The position numbers were made by a program, and so were the translations under genes. Below are positions 1-7,464 of a DNA stretch of 64,000 bases, one piece after another; position 1 is the first letter of the stretch; each line of letters opens with the position of its first letter. The notes below the pieces were generated by a model. It worked only from the letters and a program-made list of their open reading frames with translations, was not told where the DNA came from and ran no database searches. The DNA lies in contig NZ_JAKLTN010000002.1 of assembly GCF_022012295.1 (NCBI RefSeq), forward strand, positions 930,001 through 994,000. The letters are read 5' to 3'. This stretch comes from Dechloromonas hankyongensis. GTDB taxonomy: Bacteria; Pseudomonadota; Gammaproteobacteria; Burkholderiales; Rhodocyclaceae.

Positions 1-340
1 ATGACGACAGATAATCCGTCTTATCCGAAAGAGGATTGTTTCAACACGGAATTTCGTGTCGCCAAATCACGAACATCCGCTCAGTGAAAAAATCGAGCAC
101 CGTATGGTTGGGAAAGGGTGTCGAAGCGATAGGTCATGGCGGAGTGGAAAGCGCTATCCATGAGACTGTGATGCCGCCCAGCCCGTCGGGGAGCGGCAAA
201 TCAGCTTTTCTTCCTGGCAGACATCAAGATAGTGCGAAATATCTAATACGACCAATACCAAAGCCCAATTCTTGAGCAGTGTATAAAATTCTCTTATGAG
301 ACAAGGCCGTAGGAAACCTGCCAAGCCGCTACCCCCAGGC
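1..340. other. Left-edge stretch without a recognisable gene
   Basis: Short open frames exist on both strands but none has a convincing Shine-Dalgarno sequence, recognisable domain or codon pattern like the neighbouring genes. The stretch is noticeably more AT-rich than the genes to the right. It ends in a pair of DnaA-box-like sequences and a terminator, annotated separately. It may be the downstream flank of a gene lying outside the window. Confidence 0.4.
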
Positions 341-363
341 TTATCCACAGCATTTGGGGATAA
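341..363. promoter_or_regulatory. Pair of facing DnaA-box-like 9-mers
   Basis: TTATCCACA at 341-349 matches the consensus DnaA box exactly. TGGGGATAA at 355-363 is the opposite-strand copy TTATCCCCA, one mismatch away. The two face each other 5 bp apart. One pair is far too little to call an origin; it could be a DnaA-titrating or DnaA-regulated site. A second, larger group lies at 42077-42288. Confidence 0.35.
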
Positions 364-390
364 ACGCTCCCTACCGTTTTGCAGGCGTAA

Positions 391-416
391 AAAAGCCGAC
401 GTCGCCGTCGGCTTTT
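391..416 (-). terminator. Intrinsic terminator hairpin
   Basis: A perfect 11-bp stem (AAAAGCCGACG / CGTCGGCTTTT) closes a 4-nt loop. Read leftward, the stem is followed by six T residues, so it most probably ends a leftward transcript, such as one through the small ORF at 432-539. It has four T on the other strand and may work in both directions. Confidence 0.65.
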
Positions 417-431
417 GATCGGGGCTTCCGA

Positions 432-539
432 TCAAGCTGCGATGCGCCCCTTCAGAACCGGCGACCGAGCGTCGAATGCGCCGCCGTCATCCGCGGCGAT
501 GGCGGCCGCCGCTGTTTTCCGGGCTCTACGAAAGGGCAT
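432..539 (-). CDS. Possible 35-aa small protein or gene remnant
   Basis: An ATG at 539 opens a 35-codon frame ending in TGA at 432, 16 bp before a leftward terminator. The same frame stays open upstream to about 660 without another usable start codon, and the residues read like protein (Ala-rich, charged, ending in Gly-Arg-Ile-Ala-Ala). There is no Shine-Dalgarno sequence. It may be the 3' remnant of a decayed gene. I do not recognise a family. Confidence 0.2.
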   Translation of the reverse strand: MPFRRARKTAAAAIAADDGGAFDARSPVLKGRIAA

Positions 540-715
540 ATCGAAATAGCCAGAAATGCTTTCCCAAGGGCTATCGTTTTCCGCACAATCGATGCACCCG
601 CCGGATTTAACCGATAACTTGCCAGGGCGGGCGACAAGTACTGGCTAAAGCGTCGCTCGCTCCAACCTCCCCGGGAGCCGGCCACGCCGGACCTACAGGG
701 GAGAAGGAGCAAGCC

Positions 716-898
716 ATGGTTCTCACCCTCGAATTGCCGGTCCGCCCGGCCATCCCCGCCATCTTCGCCACTTACGAGCAGCGCTTCGGCGCCCTGCCCT
801 ACTGGCTGGACGAACTTCATAGCCTTGACGCGCAGGCCCTGCTGCGCCTGGCGCTGCGCCGCGGCGCTCCGCTGGCCCCGGCTGATTTGCCTTACTGA
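716..898 (+). CDS. Small hypothetical protein, 60 aa
   Basis: ATG at 716 is preceded by a strong purine-rich ribosome site (GGGAGAAGGAG, ending about 6 nt upstream). The 60-residue product is acidic to neutral and Leu/Ala/Pro-rich, with no signal peptide or membrane segment, and ends in Pro-Tyr. A hairpin terminator follows 7 bp after the stop codon, which supports a real single-gene transcript. I do not recognise the family and assign no function. Confidence 0.6.
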   Translation: MVLTLELPVRPAIPAIFATYEQRFGALPYWLDELHSLDAQALLRLALRRGAPLAPADLPY

Positions 899-905
899 TG
901 GGAAA

Positions 906-928
906 GCACTCCGCACGGAGCGGAGTGC
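906..928. terminator. Hairpin between convergent small genes
   Basis: GCACTCCG (906-913) pairs with CGGAGTGC (921-928) around a 7-nt loop. There is no clear T-tract on either strand. Its position between the convergent genes at 716-898 and 935-1216 suggests a shared terminator or barrier. Confidence 0.4.
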
Positions 929-934
929 CCAGCG

Positions 935-1216
935 CTAAACAGCAAGACAGGCCAGCCCGGCGCTCAACTGCCCCAGGCTGCGCTTGCTGAAGACGACCGG
1001 CACCGCCATGTCGTCAGCCGCCCGCCGTATCTTGCGCGCCAGGCCATGATTGATCTGATCGACGACAACGACCACCACCTTGGTATCCACCGGAATGGCC
1101 CGATGGCATTCGCCCGGTTTGCGCCCGCTCCAGTGGTGCACCGGCGCATAGCCCTGCCTAGCCAGGGAGTCGCGAAAGGAATCGACCCGATCTCCACCTA
1201 CGATCAAAGCAGCCAC
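935..1216 (-). CDS. DUF2325 domain protein
   Basis: The 93-residue product begins with a hydrophobic strand and a Gly-Gly-Asp motif (AALIVGGDR), passes a central acidic strand (VVVVVVDQINH) and ends with a Ser-Lys-Arg segment. This is the layout of the small Rossmann-like DUF2325 family, whose function is unknown. I chose the GTG at 1216 because GGAGGTG lies 5-11 nt upstream and the domain starts right there; a longer frame to 1303 adds residues unlike the family. It is convergent with the small ORF at 716 and appears monocistronic. Confidence 0.75.
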   Translation of the reverse strand: MAALIVGGDRVDSFRDSLARQGYAPVHHWSGRKPGECHRAIPVDTKVVVVVVDQINHGLARKIRRAADDMAVPVVFSKRSLGQLSAGLACLAV

Positions 1217-1370
1217 GATGCACCTCCATACGGTTCGCTGACCATGCCAATCTAGCCAAGCGTCGGCGCCGACTGAACGAAGGAACTGTTCGGAGCTCAT
1301 CAAGCCGCGGGATATATGCTTCTAGCCTTTCCCGGAAGCCGCCCAACCGTGGACCTGCAAGACCAAGCAG

Positions 1371-1682
1371 TTGAACCGGGCGGAAATCGATTCCCTGCTC
1401 GCCAAGCCGGAACAAGTCGTGGTTCTCGATGTCCGACGTCCCGATGAACTGATTTCCAAAGGCAGCTTCCCGGCTTTCCTGAGCATCCAGACCACCGACG
1501 TCGAAAAATACCTTGCCTACCTTCCGAAGGATCGCATCATCGTCACCGTGTCCAACCGGGCTCACCGCGCCGGTACCGGCGGCGACCTGCTGTCGGGCAA
1601 GGGCTACCAGGTGGCCCGGGCGGCCGGCTCGCTCGACTACGAAGACCAAGGCGGCAAGATCGCCCGCATCCAGCCGCTGTAA
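1371..1682 (+). CDS. Rhodanese-like protein lacking a proper N-terminus
   Basis: The product keeps a rhodanese fold: an N-terminal strand with LDVRRPDEL, and an active-site loop region near IVTVSNRAHRAG in which Ser stands where classical rhodaneses have the catalytic Cys, so sulfur transfer is doubtful. As I recall, related periplasmic proteins also carry Ser here. The frame upstream encodes ...QPWTCKTKQ, which looks like the mature end of a signal peptide, but a TAG at 1323 cuts it off; only a TTG at 1371 can start translation, without a ribosome site. An ATG at 1316 lies in another frame, so a frameshift in the signal-peptide region is likely. It may be a pseudogene. Confidence 0.55.
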   Translation: MNRAEIDSLLAKPEQVVVLDVRRPDELISKGSFPAFLSIQTTDVEKYLAYLPKDRIIVTVSNRAHRAGTGGDLLSGKGYQVARAAGSLDYEDQGGKIARIQPL

Positions 1683-1851
1683 CCGAAGACCGCTGCCAAC
1701 TGATAGTGGCAAGCGCCAAGACCGGCTTGGCTGCGCGCTTGTGCAGCCAGGCCGGCTGTACTGAGCGGGCCAAATTTGTCACAGTGCACACCCGACTGAT
1801 GGCCCACCGCACCCTGGCACACGACGGATGGACCGCCCCTGGAGAATCGTC

Positions 1852-3930
1852 TTGTTGAAAAAACTCTGCTGCATCGTCCTTTGCATCGCCCTCAGTGCGC
1901 AGGCTGCCGACCTTGCCCCGCAACCGCAGCACCAGCGCGCCATCCGCGTCAGCACCGCGCTGCTCGGGCATTACCACTACAAGCCGACGCCTGTTGACGA
2001 TCAGCTGTCGGCGGCCATCTTCGAGCGCTACCTGAAGAGCCTGGACGGCGACAAGTACTATTTCGTGCAGGCCGACATCGACCAGTTGAACGGATACCGC
2101 ACCCGGCTCGACGACGCGATCAACGACGAAGACCTGCAGCCGGCCTTTGCCATTTTCAATCTGTACACCCGGCGGGTCGAAGAACGCTTCGTCTATGCCC
2201 GCGAGTTGCTGAAAACCGGCGGTTTCCGCTTTGACCAGAACGAGCGCTTCGCCTTCGACCGCGACAAAGCGTCATGGGCGCCGTCGGAGGATGCGTTGCG
2301 CCAGGTCTGGCAACTGCGCGTCAAAAACGACTGGCTGCGCCTGAAGCTGGCCGGCAAGGCCGACAGCGAAATCGCCACCATGCTCGACAAGCGCTACGAG
2401 CAATCGATCCGCCGCGTCAAGCGCCTGAAGAGCGACGACGCCTTCCAGGCCTTCATGAACGCCTACACGATGGCCATCGAACCGCACACCTCCTACCTCG
2501 GGCCGCGCGCCTCGGCCGATTTCGACATTTCGATGCGCCTGTCCCTGTTCGGGATCGGCGCCGTGCTGCAGGAACGCGACGACTACACGGTTATCCGCGA
2601 AGTCACGCCGGGCGGGCCGGCCGCGCTGTCCGGCCAGCTCAAGGCCGGCGACCGCATTGTGGCCGTCGCCCAGGGCGAGGGGCCTTTCGTCGATGTCGTC
2701 GGCTCCCGTCTCGACGAAACGGTGGCGCTGATCCGCGGCCCGGCCGACAGTGTGGTGCGCCTCGACATCCTGCCCGGGGACGCCGGCCCGGATGCCCGGC
2801 ATCGGCAGATTTCGCTGGTCAGGAAAAAAGTCGATCTGGCCCAGCAGGCGGCCAAGAAGTCCATCCTCGACGTCAGCGATGGCAATGACCTGCGGCGGAT
2901 CGGCGTCATCACCCTGCCCACCTTCTACAGCGATTTCGAAGGCGAGCGCCAGGGCGACCGCAATGCGCGCAGCGCGACCCGCGACGTCGAACGCCTGCTC
3001 GGCGAACTGGGCAAGGAGAAGGTCGACGGCGTCGTTCTCGACCTGCGCCATAACGGCGGCGGTTCGCTGAAGGAAGCCATCGCGCTGACCGGGCTGTTCA
3101 TCGACACCGGCCCGGTGGTCATGGAGCGCAATGCCCAGGGCCGGGTTTTCGTCGATGGCGACAGCAATCCGGGAACCGCCTGGGATGGTCCACTCGGCGT
3201 GCTGATCGACGGCGAGTCGGCCTCGGCTTCGGAAATTTTCGCCGCCGCCATCCAGGACTACGGCCGCGGCATCGTCATCGGCGAACAGAGCTACGGCAAG
3301 GGCACCGTGCAGACCGTGCTCAATCTCGACCAGGCGGTCGGCGACGACAAAGCCAATCTCGGCGAATTGCGCCTGACCATCGCCCAGTTCTTCCGCGTCA
3401 ACGGCGGCACGACGCAGCTGCGCGGTGTGCAGCCGGACATCGCCTTCCCGGCCACCAGCGACCCGACGCTGACCGGCGAGGCCAGCAACGACAACGCGCT
3501 GCCGTGGACGCGCATCCGCGCCGCCGCCTATGACCGGGTTGCCGACCTCGGCGACATTATTCCCCAACTCCAGGCCCGGCACGCCGCCTGGGCGGCCAAT
3601 GATCCGGACTTCAAGAAGCTCGCCGAGGTGGCCACCGAACTGCAGCGCCTGCGCCAGCTGAAAAGCCTGTCCTTGAACGAGACCGAGCGACGCCGGGAGA
3701 CCGAGGCCCAGGAAAAGCGCTTCGCCGGAATCGCCCGCGTCGACGACGGACTGCTCGACAGCGAACGCGATCCGGAACGGGAAAAAGCTGACGAAAAAGC
3801 GGCCGACAAGGTGAAGGATATCCGCCTGCGGGGCGCCGCCCACATCGTCGCCGACGAGGTCAACCTGCTGCGAGAAAACGCCAGGCCAGCCGTTCAGCAG
3901 CGGGCCAGCCAGGCAGCGTTGAGCCACTGA
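1852..3930 (+). CDS. prc: Tail-specific carboxy-terminal protease Prc/Tsp (S41A)
   Basis: A periplasmic processing protease that cleaves proteins from nonpolar C-termini, known for lipoprotein, penicillin-binding-protein and envelope quality control. The order of parts is: a short hydrophobic signal ending at SAQAA, an N-terminal helical domain, a PDZ domain at about residues 225-320, the S41 core with LDLRHNGGG, and a charged C-terminal DUF3340-like helical tail. Comparison with E. coli Tsp gives the catalytic set as Ser about 458, Asp 469 and Lys 483 (in SASASEIF, QDYG and YGKGTVQ). The likely start is TTG at 1852 or 1855, because GGAGA lies at 1841-1845 and the signal peptide begins there; an ATG at 1828 lacks a ribosome site. 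About 690 aa is normal for the family. Confidence 0.93.
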   Translation: MLKKLCCIVLCIALSAQAADLAPQPQHQRAIRVSTALLGHYHYKPTPVDDQLSAAIFERYLKSLDGDKYYFVQADIDQLNGYRTRLDDAINDEDLQPAFAIFNLYTRRVEERFVYARELLKTGGFRFDQNERFAFDRDKASWAPSEDALRQVWQLRVKNDWLRLKLAGKADSEIATMLDKRYEQSIRRVKRLKSDDAFQAFMNAYTMAIEPHTSYLGPRASADFDISMRLSLFGIGAVLQERDDYTVIREVTPGGPAALSGQLKAGDRIVAVAQGEGPFVDVVGSRLDETVALIRGPADSVVRLDILPGDAGPDARHRQISLVRKKVDLAQQAAKKSILDVSDGNDLRRIGVITLPTFYSDFEGERQGDRNARSATRDVERLLGELGKEKVDGVVLDLRHNGGGSLKEAIALTGLFIDTGPVVMERNAQGRVFVDGDSNPGTAWDGPLGVLIDGESASASEIFAAAIQDYGRGIVIGEQSYGKGTVQTVLNLDQAVGDDKANLGELRLTIAQFFRVNGGTTQLRGVQPDIAFPATSDPTLTGEASNDNALPWTRIRAAAYDRVADLGDIIPQLQARHAAWAANDPDFKKLAEVATELQRLRQLKSLSLNETERRRETEAQEKRFAGIARVDDGLLDSERDPEREKADEKAADKVKDIRLRGAAHIVADEVNLLRENARPAVQQRASQAALSH

Positions 3931-3934
3931 GGCG

Positions 3935-3977
3935 CGCGGTCAGCCGCTGTTGGCCGGCCCAACAGCGGCTGACCGCG
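3935..3977. terminator. Perfect 19-bp stem-loop after prc
   Basis: Positions 3935-3953 and 3959-3977 are exact inverted copies around a 5-nt loop, starting 5 bp after the prc stop codon. The stem is very GC-rich but no T-tract follows. It could be a terminator of an unusual kind, an mRNA 3' stabilising hairpin, or a processed RNA. Confidence 0.5.
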
Positions 3978-4131
3978 GCGCAGCAGCCGGTGGCCCCCGG
4001 CTTGCGGCCATCTTCCCGGGGCGCTGGCGAAAACTCTTCTGCCACAAGCATTTCCGGGGCCATCACCGATTTCGGCACTGTGGCACACCTCCTGCAACGG
4101 AGTGGTTTCAAACCACATTCAGGAGGAATCC

Positions 4132-4343
4132 ATGCGTCGCCCGACTTTCCCGACTCTCGGCATCACGGCCACCCTGCTGGCCGCCGCTTTTTCCGCCCAC
4201 ACTACATCCTCAACCTGTACGACAACATCCAACGCCTGAAGCTGGACGTCGACAAGATCGCCGCCCTGCACGGCCTGCGCGTCGTCACCCTGAACGACCT
4301 GCAGGCGGCCATTGGGCTGGCCAATTATGCGACGGCGAAATAG
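4132..4343 (+). pseudogene. Metallo-beta-lactamase-fold hydrolase gene with internal deletion
   Basis: A perfect ribosome site (AGGAGG, 5 nt upstream) precedes an ATG at 4132 that encodes a good signal peptide of about 23 residues. At about 4198-4202 the reading frame breaks: in the original frame the protein ends after 12 more codons, while the +2 frame from 4200 continues with 47 residues (beginning HYILNLYDNIQRLKLDV) that resemble the C-terminal helix and His-Gly tail of secreted MBL-fold metallo-hydrolases. The whole metal-binding core (HxHxDH and later His ligands) is missing. So the gene looks like a signal peptide joined out of frame to a tail after loss of the middle. A clear terminator follows, so transcription probably still ends here. 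Confidence 0.6.
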
Positions 4344-4365
4344 CACGCGACAGCGCGTCCCCACA

Positions 4366-4392
4366 GCGGAGCCCTGCCGGCTCCGCTTTTTT
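4366..4392 (+). terminator. Intrinsic terminator
   Basis: GCGGAGCC pairs with GGCTCCGC and six T follow directly. It closes the decayed MBL-fold gene. Confidence 0.85.
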
Positions 4393-4512
4393 ATTCATCC
4401 TGCAACCGATTTCCCGGCCGTAACACTTCGCTACACAACCAACTCAGACAGCAAGATTGTTCCGCCTACACTGGCAACCATGGTGCACTGCACAACCAAA
4501 TTGGAGCCCCCC

Positions 4513-4704
4513 ATGGAATACCAACGCATATACACGGACCTGCGTACCGCAAAACTGAGCTTCGCCGACTTCATGGATTTCGTCGGCCAGATCTACGAGC
4601 TGGGCGTCGAGAAGGGTTCGGTCACCGTCGCCGGCGACGATACTGCGGCCTGCTTCGCCGCCGCCCCACTCGGCGAGCAGTATGAATACAGAGCCCGCCA
4701 GTAA
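4513..4704 (+). CDS. Small hypothetical protein, 63 aa
   Basis: ATG at 4513 has GGAG about 7 nt upstream. The 63-residue product has an amphipathic aromatic N-terminal half (FADFMDFVGQIYELG) and a short C-terminal strand region; there is no signal peptide or membrane segment. It is followed after 55 bp by another small gene on the same strand. I do not recognise a family; composition and ribosome site make it a plausible gene. Confidence 0.5.
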   Translation: MEYQRIYTDLRTAKLSFADFMDFVGQIYELGVEKGSVTVAGDDTAACFAAAPLGEQYEYRARQ

Positions 4705-4759
4705 TAAATGCTTACATCTCGGTACTGAACGTCGGACGGTCAGGAGCTAGGCTGAGGGC

Positions 4760-5134
4760 ATGAACAAATCGATGGTATATCCCATGAACAAATCGATAGT
4801 GCTTCTCATCAGTGCCTTCCTGCTTGGCGGTATGGCTCACGCTGAGGAAGGCGTCGTCGACAAGACCAAGGCTGCCGTCGAACACGGTGCCGAAGCCACG
4901 GCGCATGCCGTGAAGAAAGGCGTGACCGCTGCCGGCAATGGCATCAAGCGCGGCGCCGAAGCGACCCGCCACGGCATCGAAACGGGTGTCCACGCCGCAG
5001 AACGCGGCGTGAAAAAGGGCGCCGAAGCAACCGGGCGCGTCATGCACAAGGTAGCCGAAAAGGTTTCCCCGTCGAGCGGATCGTCCGATGAGCACGGCAA
5101 CTCGTCGAACGGCGAGAACAAATCCGAAGACTGA
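4760..5134 (+). CDS. Secreted Ala/Lys-rich helical-repeat protein
   Basis: A signal peptide (start Met, about 15 hydrophobic residues, cleavage after AHA) is followed by about 70 residues built of degenerate 11-residue units of the type K-x-G-x-E-A-T-x-x-x-x, which predict a long amphipathic helix like LEA or apolipophorin-type proteins. The tail is Ser/Glu/Asn-rich. Two in-frame starts 24 bp apart, at 4760 and 4784, sit in a duplicated 14-bp sequence (ATGAACAAATCGAT). The second gives the better signal peptide; the first has GAGG close upstream. Periplasmic location is inferred; the role is unknown, with stress protection only a guess. Confidence 0.65.
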   Translation: MNKSMVYPMNKSIVLLISAFLLGGMAHAEEGVVDKTKAAVEHGAEATAHAVKKGVTAAGNGIKRGAEATRHGIETGVHAAERGVKKGAEATGRVMHKVAEKVSPSSGSSDEHGNSSNGENKSED

Positions 5135-5200
5135 ACGCTCCCCAGAGCACCGCCCCTCTACGGACTGCCGGCCGCTTCCGGCCGACTTTGCATCCGGCAA

Positions 5201-5797
5201 TTAACGTGCTGGCTTGCCGGCCAGCTTCTGCACCGTTTCCAACGCCTTGTCGACATTCGCCTTCGGGTTCAGGCCGCCGATCACGCCGGCCACCTTGCCG
5301 TCGGGCGTCACGACGAAGGTGGTGCGCTCGGCCAAGCCGTGGTCGATATCCTCGCCCCGCGTGTCCTTGCCCCCGGTTGGTACGGCGCGGACATTGAGGC
5401 CGTAGGACTTGGCAATGCTGCCGCTGGCGTCGGAGGCGACCGGCAGCTTGCCGGCGCAGTAGTCCGGATCAGCCGAGAAGCTCTTCAGACGGGCAATGCT
5501 GTCTAGCGACACGCCGACCACCGAGGCGCCGGCCGCGGCAAATTGCTCGCTCTTCTCAGCAAAGGTATGTGCCTGGATATTGCAGCCGCTGGTATAGGCC
5601 GACGGGTAGAAATAGACCACGACCGGGCCTTTTTTAAGGGCTTCCTGTAGCGAGAAGGAGAAAGCCTTGCCATCCAGCGCTGCCGAGGCGACGAACTGCG
5701 GTGCTGCCTCGCCTTCGTTCAGGGCGGCCTGTGCGCCATGGGTGAGCAAGCCGGCGAACAGCGCAGCCAGCAGATGAGGGGTAAAACGTGGCTTCAT
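5201..5797 (-). CDS. Periplasmic peroxiredoxin (AhpC/TSA, BCP-like)
   Basis: A signal peptide (LLAALFAGLLTHGAQA) precedes a thioredoxin-fold domain with the peroxiredoxin active site Pro-x-x-x-Thr-x-x-Cys (in YPSAYTSGCN), so the peroxidatic Cys and its Thr partner are present. The later TFVVTPDGKV strand is typical of the AhpC/TSA family. It probably reduces peroxides in the periplasm. The ATG at 5797 puts the signal peptide at the start; an in-frame GTG at 5836 would add 13 residues and overlaps the stop of the cytochrome c remnant, suggesting that the two were once translated together. Confidence 0.85.
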   Translation of the reverse strand: MKPRFTPHLLAALFAGLLTHGAQAALNEGEAAPQFVASAALDGKAFSFSLQEALKKGPVVVYFYPSAYTSGCNIQAHTFAEKSEQFAAAGASVVGVSLDSIARLKSFSADPDYCAGKLPVASDASGSIAKSYGLNVRAVPTGGKDTRGEDIDHGLAERTTFVVTPDGKVAGVIGGLNPKANVDKALETVQKLAGKPAR

Positions 5798-5832
5798 GAT
5801 CTGTCGTCCCAAAAGGTTATGGTGCGTATCGG

Positions 5833-6000
5833 TCACGGTTGGCCTAACAGATAGGCAGAAACCTGCTCTATATCTGACTCAGTCAGTTGGCGGGCGATTT
5901 GGTTCATGATGCCGCCCGCGCCGTTCTTGCACTCGTCGCGCTTCCACTCATTGAGTTGCTTGTTCACGTAGCGCTGACGCCGCCCTTTCTCGACGCGCTC
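5833..6000 (-). pseudogene. C-terminal remnant of a c-type cytochrome
   Basis: The frame ending at TGA 5833 encodes a segment (RYVNKQLNEWK ... GGIMNQIARQL ... DIEQVSAYL) that matches in layout the C-terminal half of small class I cytochromes c: the helix after the loop, the Met heme ligand, and the terminal helix. No CXXCH heme-binding motif is found upstream in any frame, and the frame further upstream runs into the neighbouring hydrolase gene. The 5' half has therefore been lost. It lies directly before the peroxiredoxin gene. Confidence 0.55.
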
Positions 6001-6038
6001 GCCGCTGGTCTTGTGCCAGGCTTCATCGCTCGGCAGGC

Positions 6039-6075
6039 AAAAGGCCTGCAACCGCAGGGTTGCCAGCCTTTTTCT
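6039..6075 (-). terminator. Intrinsic terminator of the alpha/beta hydrolase gene
   Basis: GGC-TG-GCAACC and GGTTGC-AG-GCC pair with a small 2x2 internal loop around a 4-nt loop, followed by four T on the leftward strand. On the + strand five T follow the stem, so it could work in both directions. Confidence 0.6.
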
Positions 6076-6109
6076 TTCAGCACGCCGAGGCGTCAAGTCC
6101 ACAGTTGGT

Positions 6110-7162
6110 TTAGTTGGCGCTCCTGGCGGCGACCGGCTCGGCCGCTTCGCCTTCCGATCGGTTCTCTCCAATCAGTTGCATTTTCTCAGCAATCGACTGC
6201 ACCACTTCTTCGGTAGCAACGATTGCGCCCACTGCGCCGGCAATTCCCCTGCTTTTGCCGTAATGCAACATGTGCCCCTCCCCGGGCAGCAAGTGCAGGC
6301 GACTCTGTTCAATTTGGTGATGAAGACGTGCGGCTTGCTGGTCGGCTTTGACATATTTGTCGTCCTCTCCGGCGAAAATTTCCACCGGCACGGAAATCTC
6401 CCTGTAATGCCGCGACATGGCGATGGCGGCCGGAATCATGAATATGCCATCTTCGGCGCTGGCCTTCAGTTGCCAGGGCCGTAAAGTCAGCGGTGGCGGC
6501 ACATGCTGGAGGAAACCCGGCTCGACGACTTTGGGCGAAAAAATCCGGCGCAGCATGAGCGGAAGCAACATCTTGCCGAGCAAGGGCGACACGGTATACC
6601 GCATGACATCGCCGATGACCGGAATGGCCGGTGGCGAGAACAACCATGCGTCGAGGCGGAAGGTCGGGAAGTAATACCCGGAAATCAGCACCAGCCCGCG
6701 GACCCATTCGGGTGCCTCAAGGGCAAGCGCCAGGGCGACCTGGGTGCCGAAGGAATGGCCCAGGACGATGGGTTCCTGCACACCCAGTTCAGCACAAGCG
6801 CGCCGCATCAGAGTGGCTTGGGCCTTGGGCGTCCATAGGCGATCGCGCGGGCGCGCGCTGTAGCCGAAGCCTGGCCGGTCGATGGCAATGACCCGATAGC
6901 GGGAAGCCAGCTGTTCGACCAGGCCGCAACCCACGAAGTCCATGGCCTGAGCGCCATTTCCGTGCAGCAGCAGGACGGCCGGGCCGGTGCCGTGCTCGAT
7001 GTAGTGCAGTCGCACCCCATCGATTTGGACAAATTTTCCAGCAGGCGGAAATTTCTGCTCAGCCTTCTTTGCCCTGCGCCGCACCCATAAAGCCGTGAGA
7101 GAGAGCGCTGCCGCTAGCAAAAGGCCGGCTTTAACGCGCGTATCGGGAGATGTGTTTTCCAT
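6110..7162 (-). CDS. Membrane-anchored alpha/beta hydrolase
   Basis: The 350-residue protein has one N-terminal hydrophobic segment (about residues 9-25) followed by Arg/Lys, so it is probably anchored with the catalytic domain outside or at the membrane face. The alpha/beta hydrolase elements are all there: oxyanion loop HGNG, nucleophile elbow GHSFG, acid in AGEDD and the catalytic His in GEGHMLHY. The substrate is unknown; epoxide-hydrolase, esterase and haloalkane-type relatives share this pattern. ATG at 7162 is preceded by GAGG about 9 nt upstream. It appears monocistronic, ended by the hairpin at 6039-6075. Confidence 0.85.
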   Translation of the reverse strand: MENTSPDTRVKAGLLLAAALSLTALWVRRRAKKAEQKFPPAGKFVQIDGVRLHYIEHGTGPAVLLLHGNGAQAMDFVGCGLVEQLASRYRVIAIDRPGFGYSARPRDRLWTPKAQATLMRRACAELGVQEPIVLGHSFGTQVALALALEAPEWVRGLVLISGYYFPTFRLDAWLFSPPAIPVIGDVMRYTVSPLLGKMLLPLMLRRIFSPKVVEPGFLQHVPPPLTLRPWQLKASAEDGIFMIPAAIAMSRHYREISVPVEIFAGEDDKYVKADQQAARLHHQIEQSRLHLLPGEGHMLHYGKSRGIAGAVGAIVATEEVVQSIAEKMQLIGENRSEGEAAEPVAARSAN

Positions 7163-7262
7163 GGCATGTACCTCGTAGCGAATTGGCGCCCGCCCCGAAT
7201 GGGCAGGCATTACCGAATTGGCAATCGAGATGCCTGTTCGCTGACGCTACGAGGCCATGCAC
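7163..7262. repeat. Nested inverted repeats before the hydrolase gene
   Basis: An outer pair, GCATGTACCTCGTAGCG (7164-7180) against CGCTACGAGGCCATGC (7245-7260), flanks an inner pair, GGCAGGCAT/ATGCCTGTT. CGAATTGGC also occurs twice inside. One outer arm contains the hydrolase ribosome site, so the structure could act on its promoter or mRNA leader. Confidence 0.5.
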
Positions 7263-7464
7263 GGAATTTCAACGCCCTTTCACTTCAGAACACGTCGCCT
7301 GTATGACCACGGGCGGCCACAAGCAGCAATGATTTGAACATCGTCCATGAAATCGACTCAAACCGCTGCCATATCCGACAAGAATCTTGCGGAAAATTAA
7401 GGTGCCTGATTAAACAAGAGGTTACTTTCCGCAGATACCGATTTTTTGATAGCTGAGCGAGGGC

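Noticed and set aside
452..916. 154-codon minus-strand frame
   Set aside because: It overlaps the small gene at 716 with a ribosome site and has antisense composition and no start signal.
2272..3927. 551-codon minus-strand frame opposite prc
   Set aside because: A shadow of prc with typical antisense composition; prc has catalytic residues, signal peptide and ribosome site.
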